From the NCBI RefSeq assembly GCF_049800915.1, contig NZ_JBNAFY010000005.1, forward strand, positions 124,001 through 188,000: DNA of 64,000 bases, written 5' to 3'. Below the pieces are notes generated by a model that was given only the letters and a program-made list of their open reading frames with translations, did not search any database and was not told where the DNA came from. Of the stretch, positions 26,349-34,531 are shown piece after piece; position 1 is the first letter of the stretch, and each line of letters opens with the position of its first letter. This DNA is from Amaricoccus macauensis_A. Its GTDB lineage: Bacteria > Pseudomonadota > Alphaproteobacteria > Rhodobacterales > Rhodobacteraceae. A program made the translations under genes and the position numbers.

Positions 26349-27051
26349 GCCGGCACTCCACCTCTCGAACGTGACTGCGGGTTACGGTCCGACGCATGTC
26401 ATCCGGGACATCGATCTCACGCTGTCACCCGGCGAACGGCTGGCCATTATCGGCCGGAACGGGGCGGGAAAGACGACACTGCTTTCGACCATCATGGGCC
26501 TCACGCGGCAGCATGGCGGCGAGATCCGGATGCATGGTGAGCGCATCGACCGCCTGCCCCCGTTCAGCCGCAACCATCGCGGCCTCGGCCTCGTACCACA
26601 GACACGGGATATCTTCGGATCTCTCACGGTCGAGGAAAACCTGCTTTCGGCCCTCCACGGCAAGGCCTCTCTCGAAGAAGCCTACACCCTGTTTCCGCGC
26701 CTGAAGGAAAGGCGCAGGATCGGCGGCACCCAGCTCTCGGGCGGTGAGCAGCAGATGCTTGCGATCGCGCGCACCCTGATGACCGGGCCAGAGGTGCTGC
26801 TGCTCGACGAGCCGCTCGAGGGGCTGGCCCCCGTGATCTGCGAGATGCTCATGCAGGTCTTCGAGAACCTTGCGCGTGAAGGCCGCCGCTCGATAGTGCT
26901 GGTGGAACAGCACGCCGAGGCAGCCCTTTCCTTTGCGAGCCGCGCCGTTCTGATGGCCAATGGCCGGATCGTGCATGAAGGCCCGGCCAGCGAACTTCGG
27001 GACAGGCCCGAGCTTCTGTATCGCCATGTGGGTGTCGGCATCGAAAGCTGA
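26341..27051 (+). CDS. ABC transporter ATP-binding protein (LivF-like)
   Basis: A 236-residue ATPase, the second of the pair. Walker A GRNGAGKTT, LivF-type LGLVPQTRDIFGSLTVEENL, signature LSGGEQQMLAIAR, Walker B VLLLDEPLEGLAP and switch LVEQHAEAAL are all intact. The eight-base overlap with the previous stop fixes the start at ATG 26341. The transporter operon ends here or extends to the flavoprotein gene 150 bases downstream. Confidence 0.95.
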   Translation: MAEPALHLSNVTAGYGPTHVIRDIDLTLSPGERLAIIGRNGAGKTTLLSTIMGLTRQHGGEIRMHGERIDRLPPFSRNHRGLGLVPQTRDIFGSLTVEENLLSALHGKASLEEAYTLFPRLKERRRIGGTQLSGGEQQMLAIARTLMTGPEVLLLDEPLEGLAPVICEMLMQVFENLAREGRRSIVLVEQHAEAALSFASRAVLMANGRIVHEGPASELRDRPELLYRHVGVGIES

Positions 27052-27201
27052 GCGCCCGTAGGCCTGTCTGCCGCACCGAGAGCGCATCATCCGAGATTGC
27101 GGCAGCCTTGCATTCGGGGATAGATCACGACCGGGCCAAGACGCCATGCCGCGGTTTTTCCAAGGCCGGTTGGCCGGGCGAATTTGAGGGGAAGAAAGCG
27201 G

Positions 27202-28377
27202 ATGTCCGAAAGTGCGGTGATCGTCGGTGCGGGTCAGGGTGGCCTGCAAGCAGCGGCAAGCCTGCGTCAGGAGGGCTTCGACGGCACGATCACGCTGATC
27301 GGAGCCGAACCGGGGTTGCCCTATCAGCGCCCGCCGCTTTCAAAGGCCTACCTCAAGACCGGCATTGCCGATGGTCTGCGCCTCCGGCCCGAGAGTTTCT
27401 TCGTCAAGAACGCCATCAGCTATTTTCCCGACACCGAGGTCGAGCAGATCGACCGCGAGAACCGCCGGGTGATGGCCGGGGACGCGACATTCACCTACGA
27501 CCACCTCATCCTCGCCACCGGATCGCGGAACCTGCGCCCCCCGATCGAGGGGCTCGACAGGGCCATCGACCTGCGCACCCTGGCGGATGCGGAGCGGCTC
27601 CGTGCAGCTCTCGACCGGCCCATGCGCTGCGCCGTCATCGGTGGTGGTTTCATCGGGTTGGAATTCGCCGCCGTGGCGCGCGGGCTCGGTCATGACGTCG
27701 TGCTCGCGGAAGCCGCCCCCCGCCTGATGGCGCGTGCGGTGTCGCCCCAGATGTCGGAGCGCTTCCTGGAAAAGCACATGTCGCTGGGCTGCCGGATCAT
27801 TCTGAACCAGGCGGTGACGTCTGTCTCGGAGGCCGCCATTCATCTCGCCGATGGCAGTGAACACCCGGCCAATCTTGTCCTGCTGGCGGCGGGAATCCGG
27901 CCAAACACCGAGCTTGCCGCAGCCGCCGGCCTGAGCGTCGCGAACGGGATCGTGACCGATGCAACCCTGAGGACCGCAGATCCCGCAATATCGGCGCTGG
28001 GCGACTGTGCCGCCTTCCCGGACCCGCGCACGGGGCGCATGATCCGTCTCGAGAGCGTGCAGGCCGCGACCGATCATGCGCGCACCATTGCCAGGCGTAT
28101 CGTGCATGGAAGCGCCGAGCCCTATGCCGCGGTGCCGTGGTTCTGGTCGGATCAGGCTGACTGGAAACTTCAGATCGCCGGGCTGGCCGCGCCGTCGGAC
28201 ACGAGCATGGCGGCGGAGGGTGACGCGATCCTGCGCTTCGACGACGACATCCTGACCGCCGTCGAAACCGTCAACGATCCCAAACGTCACATGAAGGCGC
28301 GCCGGCTCTTCGCTCAGACACCGGCGCCGACACGGGGCATGCTCGCGGAGGTCGATTTCGACCTGGCGCGGCTCTGA
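27202..28377 (+). CDS. FAD-dependent NAD(P)H:ferredoxin-type reductase
   Basis: A 391-residue soluble flavoprotein of the rhodocoxin/putidaredoxin reductase family. Two dinucleotide folds are visible: FAD site GAGQGGLQAAASLR at residue about 9, with the LPYQRPPLSKAYL block, and NAD(P)H site IGGGFIGLEFAAVA near 150. ATGSRN and ALGDCAAFPDP are the other family marks, and VPWFWSDQ begins the C-terminal reductase domain. It would supply electrons to a [2Fe-2S] ferredoxin or an oxygenase, but no such partner gene lies in the window. Start ATG 27202 rather than a TTG six codons earlier. Confidence 0.93.
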   Translation: MSESAVIVGAGQGGLQAAASLRQEGFDGTITLIGAEPGLPYQRPPLSKAYLKTGIADGLRLRPESFFVKNAISYFPDTEVEQIDRENRRVMAGDATFTYDHLILATGSRNLRPPIEGLDRAIDLRTLADAERLRAALDRPMRCAVIGGGFIGLEFAAVARGLGHDVVLAEAAPRLMARAVSPQMSERFLEKHMSLGCRIILNQAVTSVSEAAIHLADGSEHPANLVLLAAGIRPNTELAAAAGLSVANGIVTDATLRTADPAISALGDCAAFPDPRTGRMIRLESVQAATDHARTIARRIVHGSAEPYAAVPWFWSDQADWKLQIAGLAAPSDTSMAAEGDAILRFDDDILTAVETVNDPKRHMKARRLFAQTPAPTRGMLAEVDFDLARL

Positions 28378-28392
28378 AGCTGGCCGCGGCCC

Positions 28393-30933
28393 CTACTCCG
28401 CGGCTGTCGGCGTGGCGGCCTGCGGATTGACGGCCGTTCCGTCATCGAGCCAGCCCTGCAGGATGCCGGCGAGCACCGAGCTTCGCGGTGCCTGGATGAT
28501 GTTGTGGTGCGAGCCCTGCATCTCCACCTCGTCCATGTGGTCGCCCACGAGCTTCCGCCAGCAGTTGGCCCAGTGTTTGCCCGTCGGATTGTTGCTGGCG
28601 CGCACCACGAGGACATTCGGCAGCGGAAGGGGTTTGGGCCGGTATTTCGACGCCGCGATATAGCTCGCATCGCGGATATCGGACGGGCCCGAACCGACGC
28701 CCAGCGCCGCGAGCCCGGTCATGAGCACCCGCTTCGGGCCGAGGTTTACCCGCATGGCCTCGGCACCGACGAAATACCGTTTGATGGCCCGCAGGTTGGT
28801 GTATCGCTTGCCCCAGAGGTAGGGCGCATCGAGCAGGATGAGATGCGAAACCGTATGGCCGCGCTCGGTCAGTTCCCGCGCCGTATCGAAGGCGAGAATT
28901 GCACCGAAGCTGTATCCCATGAGCCGGATGCCCTCACCCGGCGCGGCATGTTCGGCGATCTTGTCCGCGCAATGGGCCGAGAGAACCTCCATTCGGGTCT
29001 CCAAGCTTCGGGTGCGCGTGGATTCCAGCCCGCCCTTCGGGGCCGTTCCGATGAAGGTGTAGTCATCGGAGATCTCGGAGATCGTCGAGAGATAGGAGGA
29101 GACATCCCCGCCCCGCATGTAGCCGAGATAGACGGTTTCCTTCCCGCCCGGGCGGACGACGCGAAGCCCGTCATCCTGCTCGCCCCTGGCCACACGGTCG
29201 AACCGGGCCGCGATGGAACGGATATCCGCCCCCTCGAGAAAGAGCGTGTCGTAGGGAAGCTGGAAGCCGAGGGGTTTCTCCGCCTCCAGCAGCATCCGCA
29301 TGGCCTGCAGGGAATCGCCCCCCATGTCGAAAAAGTCATCCTCGACCCCGAAATTCTCGTGGCCCAGCACATCGCGCCAGATATCCATCAGCACGCGCTC
29401 GGTTTCGGTCGCGGGTTCGGTCGCCGCAGCATCCGCGCCGGAACCGGCGACCTCCAGGGGTGCGGGCAGCGACTTGCGGTCGAGCTTGCCGTTGGATGTC
29501 TTCGGCATGGCCTCGAGCCTGATGAACAGGCTCGGCACCATGTAGCCCGGAACGAGGTCGTTCATGAAGCCGCGCAGGTCCGCCGAACTCGGCGCGGCCC
29601 CTTCCGCGACCGTATAGAACGCAGCCAGCCTGCGAATGCCCTTTGCCCCCTCGAAGGCGGTCACCCCTGCCTCGTGAACATCGGGATGCGTGACGAGCTT
29701 TTCCTCGACCTCGGTCGGGCGCACGTTGTAGCCGCGGATCTTCACCTGCTGGTCCTTGCGGCCCAGCGCGTGCAGGATCCCGTTCTCGTCCTCCACCGCG
29801 AGATCGCCCATGGTGAACGACCATTCCCCATCCGGGTGCAGGGTAAAGGCCTCCGCCGTGCGTTCCGGATCGTTGTGGTATCCGGGCGGGACGAACTCAC
29901 CCTTGGTGACCAGCTCGCCGGGCGTTCCCCTGGGAACCTCGTGGCCATCGGGGTCAAGCAGGCGTGTCTCCTTCGGATGCAGGTTGCGTCCGAGCGGCAC
30001 TTTCTCGTAGTCGATGGGATCGCCGTGCTTGTGCACGAACAGCGTCAGGATCGCCAGTTCCTGGCAGGCGAGACGCGACATCAGCTCCGCGCCCGGCACC
30101 GTGATGCGATCGAAATTGCGAACGTCCTCGACCCGCGTCGCCTCACCACCAATGATGATCTGGCGGAGATCGGGGAAAGCCGATGCCGCCCCGTCCGCAA
30201 GCTGGCGATACATCGCCGTATAGGTCAGAAGCACCGTGACCTTCTTCTCGCGCAGCCAGTTCTCGACCGCGGAAAGCCCCTTGCCGGCAAAGTCGAAACA
30301 GGCGCATTCGGCGCCGACCGAAAGCGGCCAGACGTGCTTGTACCACCAGAACGGCGTGAACATGGCGACCACGTCGGTCTCGTTCGTGCCGTAGAAGACG
30401 ATCTTCTGCTTCCAGCGATAGTCGCAGATGTGACGCGAAACCTTCACGCCCTTGGGCTTTCCCGTGGAACCCGAGGTATAGGAGATGAAGTGCAGAAGCT
30501 CCGGATCACGCGCGACAATCGGATAGACGTCGATCTCGCTTCGAACCGGTCGGTCGAGCGGCAGCATGATCGGCTCGACCTCCATCACCTCCCGCGCCAG
30601 ATCGCCGAACTCGGGCGTCGTCACGATCCGCACGGCCCCCGAATGCGCAATGACCTCCTTCATCGCGGCCACGGGATGGCCCGGATCCAGCGCCACGACA
30701 GCCGTGCCGGACTTGCCCGCCGCCACGTTGAGCGACACGCACTCGCAGGTCATCCGGCCGAGATAGGCATAGATGCGGTTCTCGCCCCCGGCATCCTCCT
30801 CGAGTATACGGGCAATGCGATCACTGTCGGCATCGATTTCCGCGTAGGTCAGTGACCGCTTGTCATCCGAAACCGCGATCTTTTCGGGCAGACGAGCAAC
30901 GACCTCTTTGAACCGGCCAAGAAAAGCATCCAT
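28393..30933 (-). CDS. Stand-alone NRPS-like protein: adenylation, carrier, thioesterase
   Basis: An 846-residue single-module enzyme without a condensation domain. Adenylation domain about 8-490: motif A3 YTSGSTGKPKGV (152-163), MGDLAVEDENG, GRKDQQVKIRGYNVRP and A10 NGKLDRKSL with catalytic Lys483. Carrier domain 510-580: DDFFDMGGDSLQ with phosphopantetheine Ser541. Thioesterase 595-830: MGYSFGA nucleophile Ser675, Asp702 region LLDAP, and His809/810 in GSHHNI. It could activate one amino or aryl/keto acid and release it as an ester, dimer or amide; substrate unknown. Start ATG 30933 (a GTG-type longer start adds six residues). Divergent from the cluster starting at 31250. Confidence 0.9.
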   Translation of the reverse strand: MDAFLGRFKEVVARLPEKIAVSDDKRSLTYAEIDADSDRIARILEEDAGGENRIYAYLGRMTCECVSLNVAAGKSGTAVVALDPGHPVAAMKEVIAHSGAVRIVTTPEFGDLAREVMEVEPIMLPLDRPVRSEIDVYPIVARDPELLHFISYTSGSTGKPKGVKVSRHICDYRWKQKIVFYGTNETDVVAMFTPFWWYKHVWPLSVGAECACFDFAGKGLSAVENWLREKKVTVLLTYTAMYRQLADGAASAFPDLRQIIIGGEATRVEDVRNFDRITVPGAELMSRLACQELAILTLFVHKHGDPIDYEKVPLGRNLHPKETRLLDPDGHEVPRGTPGELVTKGEFVPPGYHNDPERTAEAFTLHPDGEWSFTMGDLAVEDENGILHALGRKDQQVKIRGYNVRPTEVEEKLVTHPDVHEAGVTAFEGAKGIRRLAAFYTVAEGAAPSSADLRGFMNDLVPGYMVPSLFIRLEAMPKTSNGKLDRKSLPAPLEVAGSGADAAATEPATETERVLMDIWRDVLGHENFGVEDDFFDMGGDSLQAMRMLLEAEKPLGFQLPYDTLFLEGADIRSIAARFDRVARGEQDDGLRVVRPGGKETVYLGYMRGGDVSSYLSTISEISDDYTFIGTAPKGGLESTRTRSLETRMEVLSAHCADKIAEHAAPGEGIRLMGYSFGAILAFDTARELTERGHTVSHLILLDAPYLWGKRYTNLRAIKRYFVGAEAMRVNLGPKRVLMTGLAALGVGSGPSDIRDASYIAASKYRPKPLPLPNVLVVRASNNPTGKHWANCWRKLVGDHMDEVEMQGSHHNIIQAPRSSVLAGILQGWLDDGTAVNPQAATPTAAE

Positions 30934-31249
30934 TCCATCACCCCGTCGCAATCTTCATTGCATGTTCGACAAAAGCTCGCATTTGCACCACGAAGCCCAT
31001 GGCCAAGCGACCAACGAACTGACAGATCACCCCTCTGACAGGATGCCAGCTTGGGGAGCCCATTTCCAGATGCCAGTTATTCCCGGATGATTGCCGCGCG
31101 GCAGTGATTTTCGCAACAGCCGGGCGAACTATTGGCTAATTGCTTTCCCGCGCTACCTGCCCCCGACGAGCACCCGCGAACCGCGCCGCGCTGGACGCTT
31201 GCCCGAAATCATGTTCTCAAACGACGCGACCCGAAACGTGCCCATCAGG
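30934..31249. other. Divergent promoter region of the biosynthetic cluster
   Basis: This 316-base gap separates the NRPS-like gene and the dehydrogenase gene. The frame of the dehydrogenase is open through half of it, but start-site signals favour ATG 31250. I see no RNA gene. It must hold promoters for both directions. Confidence 0.55.
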
Positions 31250-32242
31250 ATGAACGCCTTGCCGCAGACTGCAGCCGAAACCGCGACCGCCTTCTGGATC
31301 GAGGCTCCGGGCAAGGTCTGCCTGAGAAAGACGCCCCTTCAGCCGGCGCAGGACGGCGAGGTGCTGGTTCGAATGCTCTTCTCGGGGATCAGCCGCGGGA
31401 CGGAGAGACTGGTGCACGAAGGCCGGGTGCCGTCCAGCGAGCACGACCGGATGCGCGCGCCCTTCATGCACGGGGATTTCCCCTTCCCAGTCAGCTACGG
31501 CTACATGGGTGTGGGTCGCGTGGAGGACGGACCCGACGATCTGCGCGGGCGCAACGTCTTCTGCCTCCACCCCCACCACGACCGCTTCAGGGTTCCGGCC
31601 TCCGCGGTTACCCCCCTCCCGGAGGGGCTTCCCGCGGAAAGGGCCGTCCTAGGGGCCAACATGGAAACCGCACTCAACATCGTCTGGGATGCGCGGATCG
31701 GCCCCGGAGACCGCGTTTCAGTCATCGGAGCGGGTGTCGTCGGCCTTCTGAGCGCCAGCCTAGCTGCCTCGATGCCCGGAACCAGTGTCTCCCTGATCGA
31801 CACGGAGCCCGCACGTGCCGAGACCGCCGGGAAACTGGGGATGTCGCTCTCCGACCCGAGTGCCGCGGAAACCGAATGTGATGTCGTGATCCATACATCC
31901 GCGACTGCGTCCGGTCTCGCCACGGCCATCGCATGTGCAGGGCTCGAGGCGCGCATCGTCGAGGCAAGCTGGCACGGTGCCGGCACGACCGAAGTGCCGC
32001 TCGGAGGGGCATTCCACAGCAAGCGGCTTTCGCTTGTCAGCTCGCAGGTCGGCCACATCCCGGCGGATCGGCGCGCCCGCTGGTCCTTCGCCCGTCGGCT
32101 TCGAAAGGCGCTCGAACTGCTCATGCCGGATCGTTTCGATGCCCTGATTTCGGGAGAGACCGCCTTCGGCGACCTGCCGGGGGCCTATGCCGGCATTCTC
32201 GCGGACCCCACAACCCTTTGCCACCGTATCCGATACGATTGA
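31250..32242 (+). CDS. MDR-family dehydrogenase lacking zinc ligands (BchC-like)
   Basis: A 330-residue medium-chain dehydrogenase-like protein. Its N-terminal domain has LFSGISRGTERLV, which replaces the catalytic Cys region of zinc alcohol dehydrogenases, and VSYGYMGVGRVE; this resembles BchC-type dehydrogenases. The Rossmann site reads VIGAGVVGLLSASLAAS, followed by acidic SLIDTEPAR, suggesting NAD. The zinc-binding Cys/His are absent. Start at ATG 31250 (AGG just upstream); ATG 31211 is the alternative. It is the first gene of a plus-strand operon with a PTPS-like, a glycosyltransferase and a methyltransferase gene. Confidence 0.82.
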   Translation: MNALPQTAAETATAFWIEAPGKVCLRKTPLQPAQDGEVLVRMLFSGISRGTERLVHEGRVPSSEHDRMRAPFMHGDFPFPVSYGYMGVGRVEDGPDDLRGRNVFCLHPHHDRFRVPASAVTPLPEGLPAERAVLGANMETALNIVWDARIGPGDRVSVIGAGVVGLLSASLAASMPGTSVSLIDTEPARAETAGKLGMSLSDPSAAETECDVVIHTSATASGLATAIACAGLEARIVEASWHGAGTTEVPLGGAFHSKRLSLVSSQVGHIPADRRARWSFARRLRKALELLMPDRFDALISGETAFGDLPGAYAGILADPTTLCHRIRYD

Positions 32243-32252
32243 GAGGACTCCC

Positions 32253-32651
32253 ATGTTTGCAGTCGAAGTACGCGAACACATCATGATCGCGCATTCCCTT
32301 CCGAGGGACGTGTTCGGCCCCGCGCAGGGAATGCACGGCGCGACCTTCGTGGTCGATGCGGCCTTCTTCACCGAGGACATCGACGAGAACGGGCTCGCCA
32401 TCGACATCGGCCTCGCCACCAGCATCCTCAAGGACGTCCTGGCGCCCTTCAACTACGCCAATCTCGACGAGATGCCGGAGTTCAAGGGCAAGGTCACGAC
32501 CACCGAATTCCTCGCCCGGGAGATATTTCGCCGCATCGCCGAGAAGATCCGCGCCGGGGGGCTGGGGCTCGGCGGGGAGCCCGTGCGGAAGTTGCGCATC
32601 ACCTTGCACGAATCCCACGTGGCGCGCGGCTGGTACGAAGCCGACATCTGA
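32253..32651 (+). CDS. 6-pyruvoyltetrahydropterin synthase/QueD homologue with altered active site
   Basis: A 132-residue member of the T-fold PTPS/QueD family. The first zinc His is kept (IAHSLPRD, His14) and the second is present in GMHGATF (His28), but the usual HGH reads HGA, and the catalytic Cys four residues earlier is Ala24. The catalytic Asp-His pair of QueD (DHxxLN) reads FNYANLD. The C-terminal Glu remains (LHESHVARGWYEAD). Three of four QueD catalytic residues and one zinc ligand therefore look replaced. It probably acts on a different substrate from dihydroneopterin triphosphate. A GAGAGGA site lies five bases before the ATG. Confidence 0.85.
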   Translation: MFAVEVREHIMIAHSLPRDVFGPAQGMHGATFVVDAAFFTEDIDENGLAIDIGLATSILKDVLAPFNYANLDEMPEFKGKVTTTEFLAREIFRRIAEKIRAGGLGLGGEPVRKLRITLHESHVARGWYEADI

Positions 32652-32666
32652 TCAGAGGGCGCAGAC

Positions 32667-33737
32667 ATGCAGGCGGACAGACTCTGGTTCGGCGTTCCGG
32701 GCGATCTTGAAACCCGGACCGGCGGTTACGGCTACGACCGCGAAATCATCGGCGGCTTGCGCGCGCTCGGTCACCCGGTCGAGATTCTGCACTGGCCCGG
32801 TGATTTCCCGCAACCCGGCCTCGACACGCTCGAGATCGTGCATGACAGCCTGCGAGCCCTGCCAGACGGCAGCGATGTGCTGATCGACGGTCTTGCGTTC
32901 AGCGCCATGCCGGGTGTCGTCGCGGCGGAAGCCTGCAGGCTGAACCTTACCGCGCTCGTTCACCACCCGCTCTGCCTCGAGAACGGCCTTTCCGTCAGCG
33001 ACGCCGCCCGGCTGGAACGGGCCGAACATGCCGCGCTCCCCCATGCGCGGCGGATCATCGTGACCTCGCCGGAGACGGCCCGCGAGGTCGCGACCCGGTT
33101 CTCGGTCCCGCCCGAACGCATCACCGTGGTTCTTCCCGGCTGTTCGCCCCGGAAACGCGCGACGCCCTCGTCTCCACCCCTCATCCTGAGCGTGGGGAGT
33201 CTGATCGAGCGCAAGGGCCACGACACGCTCATCGATGCCCTCGCCCAACTGACCGACCTCGACTGGGACGCACGCATTGTCGGCAATGAGTCGGCCGACC
33301 CTCCGCTTGCCTCTGCCCTCCGCCAGCGTGCGCGCGATCGCGGTATCGCAAACCGTCTCACATTCGCCGGGATGGTCGAGAACGCCGAGAGCGAAATGAT
33401 GAAGGCGGCGATCTTCGCATTGGCCAGCCGCTACGAAGGCTACGGCATGGCTTTTGCCGAGGCCCTCGCGCACGGTTTGCCGATTGTCGGCTGCCGAACC
33501 GGGGCGGTTCAGGAGGTCGTCCCCGCCAATGCCGGCCGCCTCGTTCCGCCCGACGATCCGCGGGCCTTTGCCGACGCGCTCCGTGAGCTTCTTGAAGATC
33601 CGGTGCTCCGTGCCAACGTCTCGGAAAACGCGTGGCGTGCCGGACAGGATCTTCCTGGCTGGCCGGTTGCCGCGCAGCAGGTTGCCGGTTGCCTCGCTGA
33701 GGCGCGGCGATTGAACAGGATCGGACATCGGGAATGA
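32667..33737 (+). CDS. Glycosyltransferase, family 4 type
   Basis: A 356-residue GT-B fold enzyme. The N-terminal domain starts WFGVPGDLETRTGGYGYDREI and the nucleotide-sugar domain contains ILSVGSLIERKGHDTLIDAL and the ExxGxxxxEAxAxG motif EGYGMAFAEALAHGLPIV, typical of GT4. There are no transmembrane segments, so it is cytoplasmic and probably glycosylates a small molecule. It follows the PTPS-like gene by 15 bases and its stop overlaps the methyltransferase start by four bases. Confidence 0.92.
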   Translation: MQADRLWFGVPGDLETRTGGYGYDREIIGGLRALGHPVEILHWPGDFPQPGLDTLEIVHDSLRALPDGSDVLIDGLAFSAMPGVVAAEACRLNLTALVHHPLCLENGLSVSDAARLERAEHAALPHARRIIVTSPETAREVATRFSVPPERITVVLPGCSPRKRATPSSPPLILSVGSLIERKGHDTLIDALAQLTDLDWDARIVGNESADPPLASALRQRARDRGIANRLTFAGMVENAESEMMKAAIFALASRYEGYGMAFAEALAHGLPIVGCRTGAVQEVVPANAGRLVPPDDPRAFADALRELLEDPVLRANVSENAWRAGQDLPGWPVAAQQVAGCLAEARRLNRIGHRE

Positions 33738-34519
33738 CAGGTTTTTCCACCGAATGGCTCTCTTTGCGTGAACCGCTCGATCGGGCGGCGCGCAATTCCG
33801 GGCTCTTGAAACAGGCGATCCAGCTTCTTCCGCCGGAGGGCGGCACGATCCTGGATCTTGGCTGCGGCACGGGCTCGACTTACCGGGCGTTCGCGGAAGC
33901 GAATGGGGGGCGACACGATTGGCGTCTTGCCGACAATGACCCCGCCCTTCTCTCCGAGGCCGAAAAGCGCTGCGGCCCGGAGGTCAGGATCGAGCAGTGC
34001 GACATCTTCGATCTGGATGCGATCGATTTCGACGGCGTGACCCTCGTGACGGCGTCTGCCCTGCTGGACCTGTGCTCCGCGGAGTGGATCTCAGGTCTCG
34101 CCGATCGCCTTGCCGAGTCCGGCGCGTCCTTCTACGCGGCGCTGACCTATGACGGATCGATGCGGTGGCAGCCCCCGGACGACTATGACGCCGACATGGT
34201 ACGGGCCTTCAACCACCACCAGACCCGCGACAAGGGCCTTGGTCCCGCGCTCGGCCCGGATGCGGCGCGTTGCATGGAGCGACGGCTCCGCGAGGCCGGA
34301 TACTCCACGAGCCGCGCGCCGAGCCCCTGGAGAATTGCCCCGTCGTCGAACGAGATGCACAAGCTCCTGGTGTCCGGCATCGTCGGGGCCGTGCTCGAAA
34401 CCGGAGAGGTATCGAAATCCATAGCGGAAACATGGGCCAATGACCGCGAGGTGCTCGAAACCGGAGCCACCTGCACGGTCGGACATATCGATCTGCTCGC
34501 CCGCCCCACGCCGGAGTGA
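33734..34519 (+). CDS. Class I SAM-dependent methyltransferase
   Basis: A 261-residue soluble methyltransferase. Motif I is ILDLGCGTGSTYRAF (about residues 37-51), post-I acidic WRLADNDPALL, motif II/III region IEQCDIFDLDAIDFDGVTLVTASALLDLC. The C-terminal part with HHQTRDKGLGPALGPDAA is a variable substrate lobe. The start overlaps the glycosyltransferase stop (ATGA), so both act on the same product line, perhaps as last steps. It converges with the RibD-like gene 12 bases away. Confidence 0.92.
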   Translation: MTGFSTEWLSLREPLDRAARNSGLLKQAIQLLPPEGGTILDLGCGTGSTYRAFAEANGGRHDWRLADNDPALLSEAEKRCGPEVRIEQCDIFDLDAIDFDGVTLVTASALLDLCSAEWISGLADRLAESGASFYAALTYDGSMRWQPPDDYDADMVRAFNHHQTRDKGLGPALGPDAARCMERRLREAGYSTSRAPSPWRIAPSSNEMHKLLVSGIVGAVLETGEVSKSIAETWANDREVLETGATCTVGHIDLLARPTPE

Positions 34520-34531
34520 CGGGCGGGCGCG

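Noticed and set aside
28504..30855. A 783-codon frame antisense to the NRPS-like gene
   Set aside because: It is a shadow produced by strong GC3 bias; the minus strand holds clear A, T and TE motifs.
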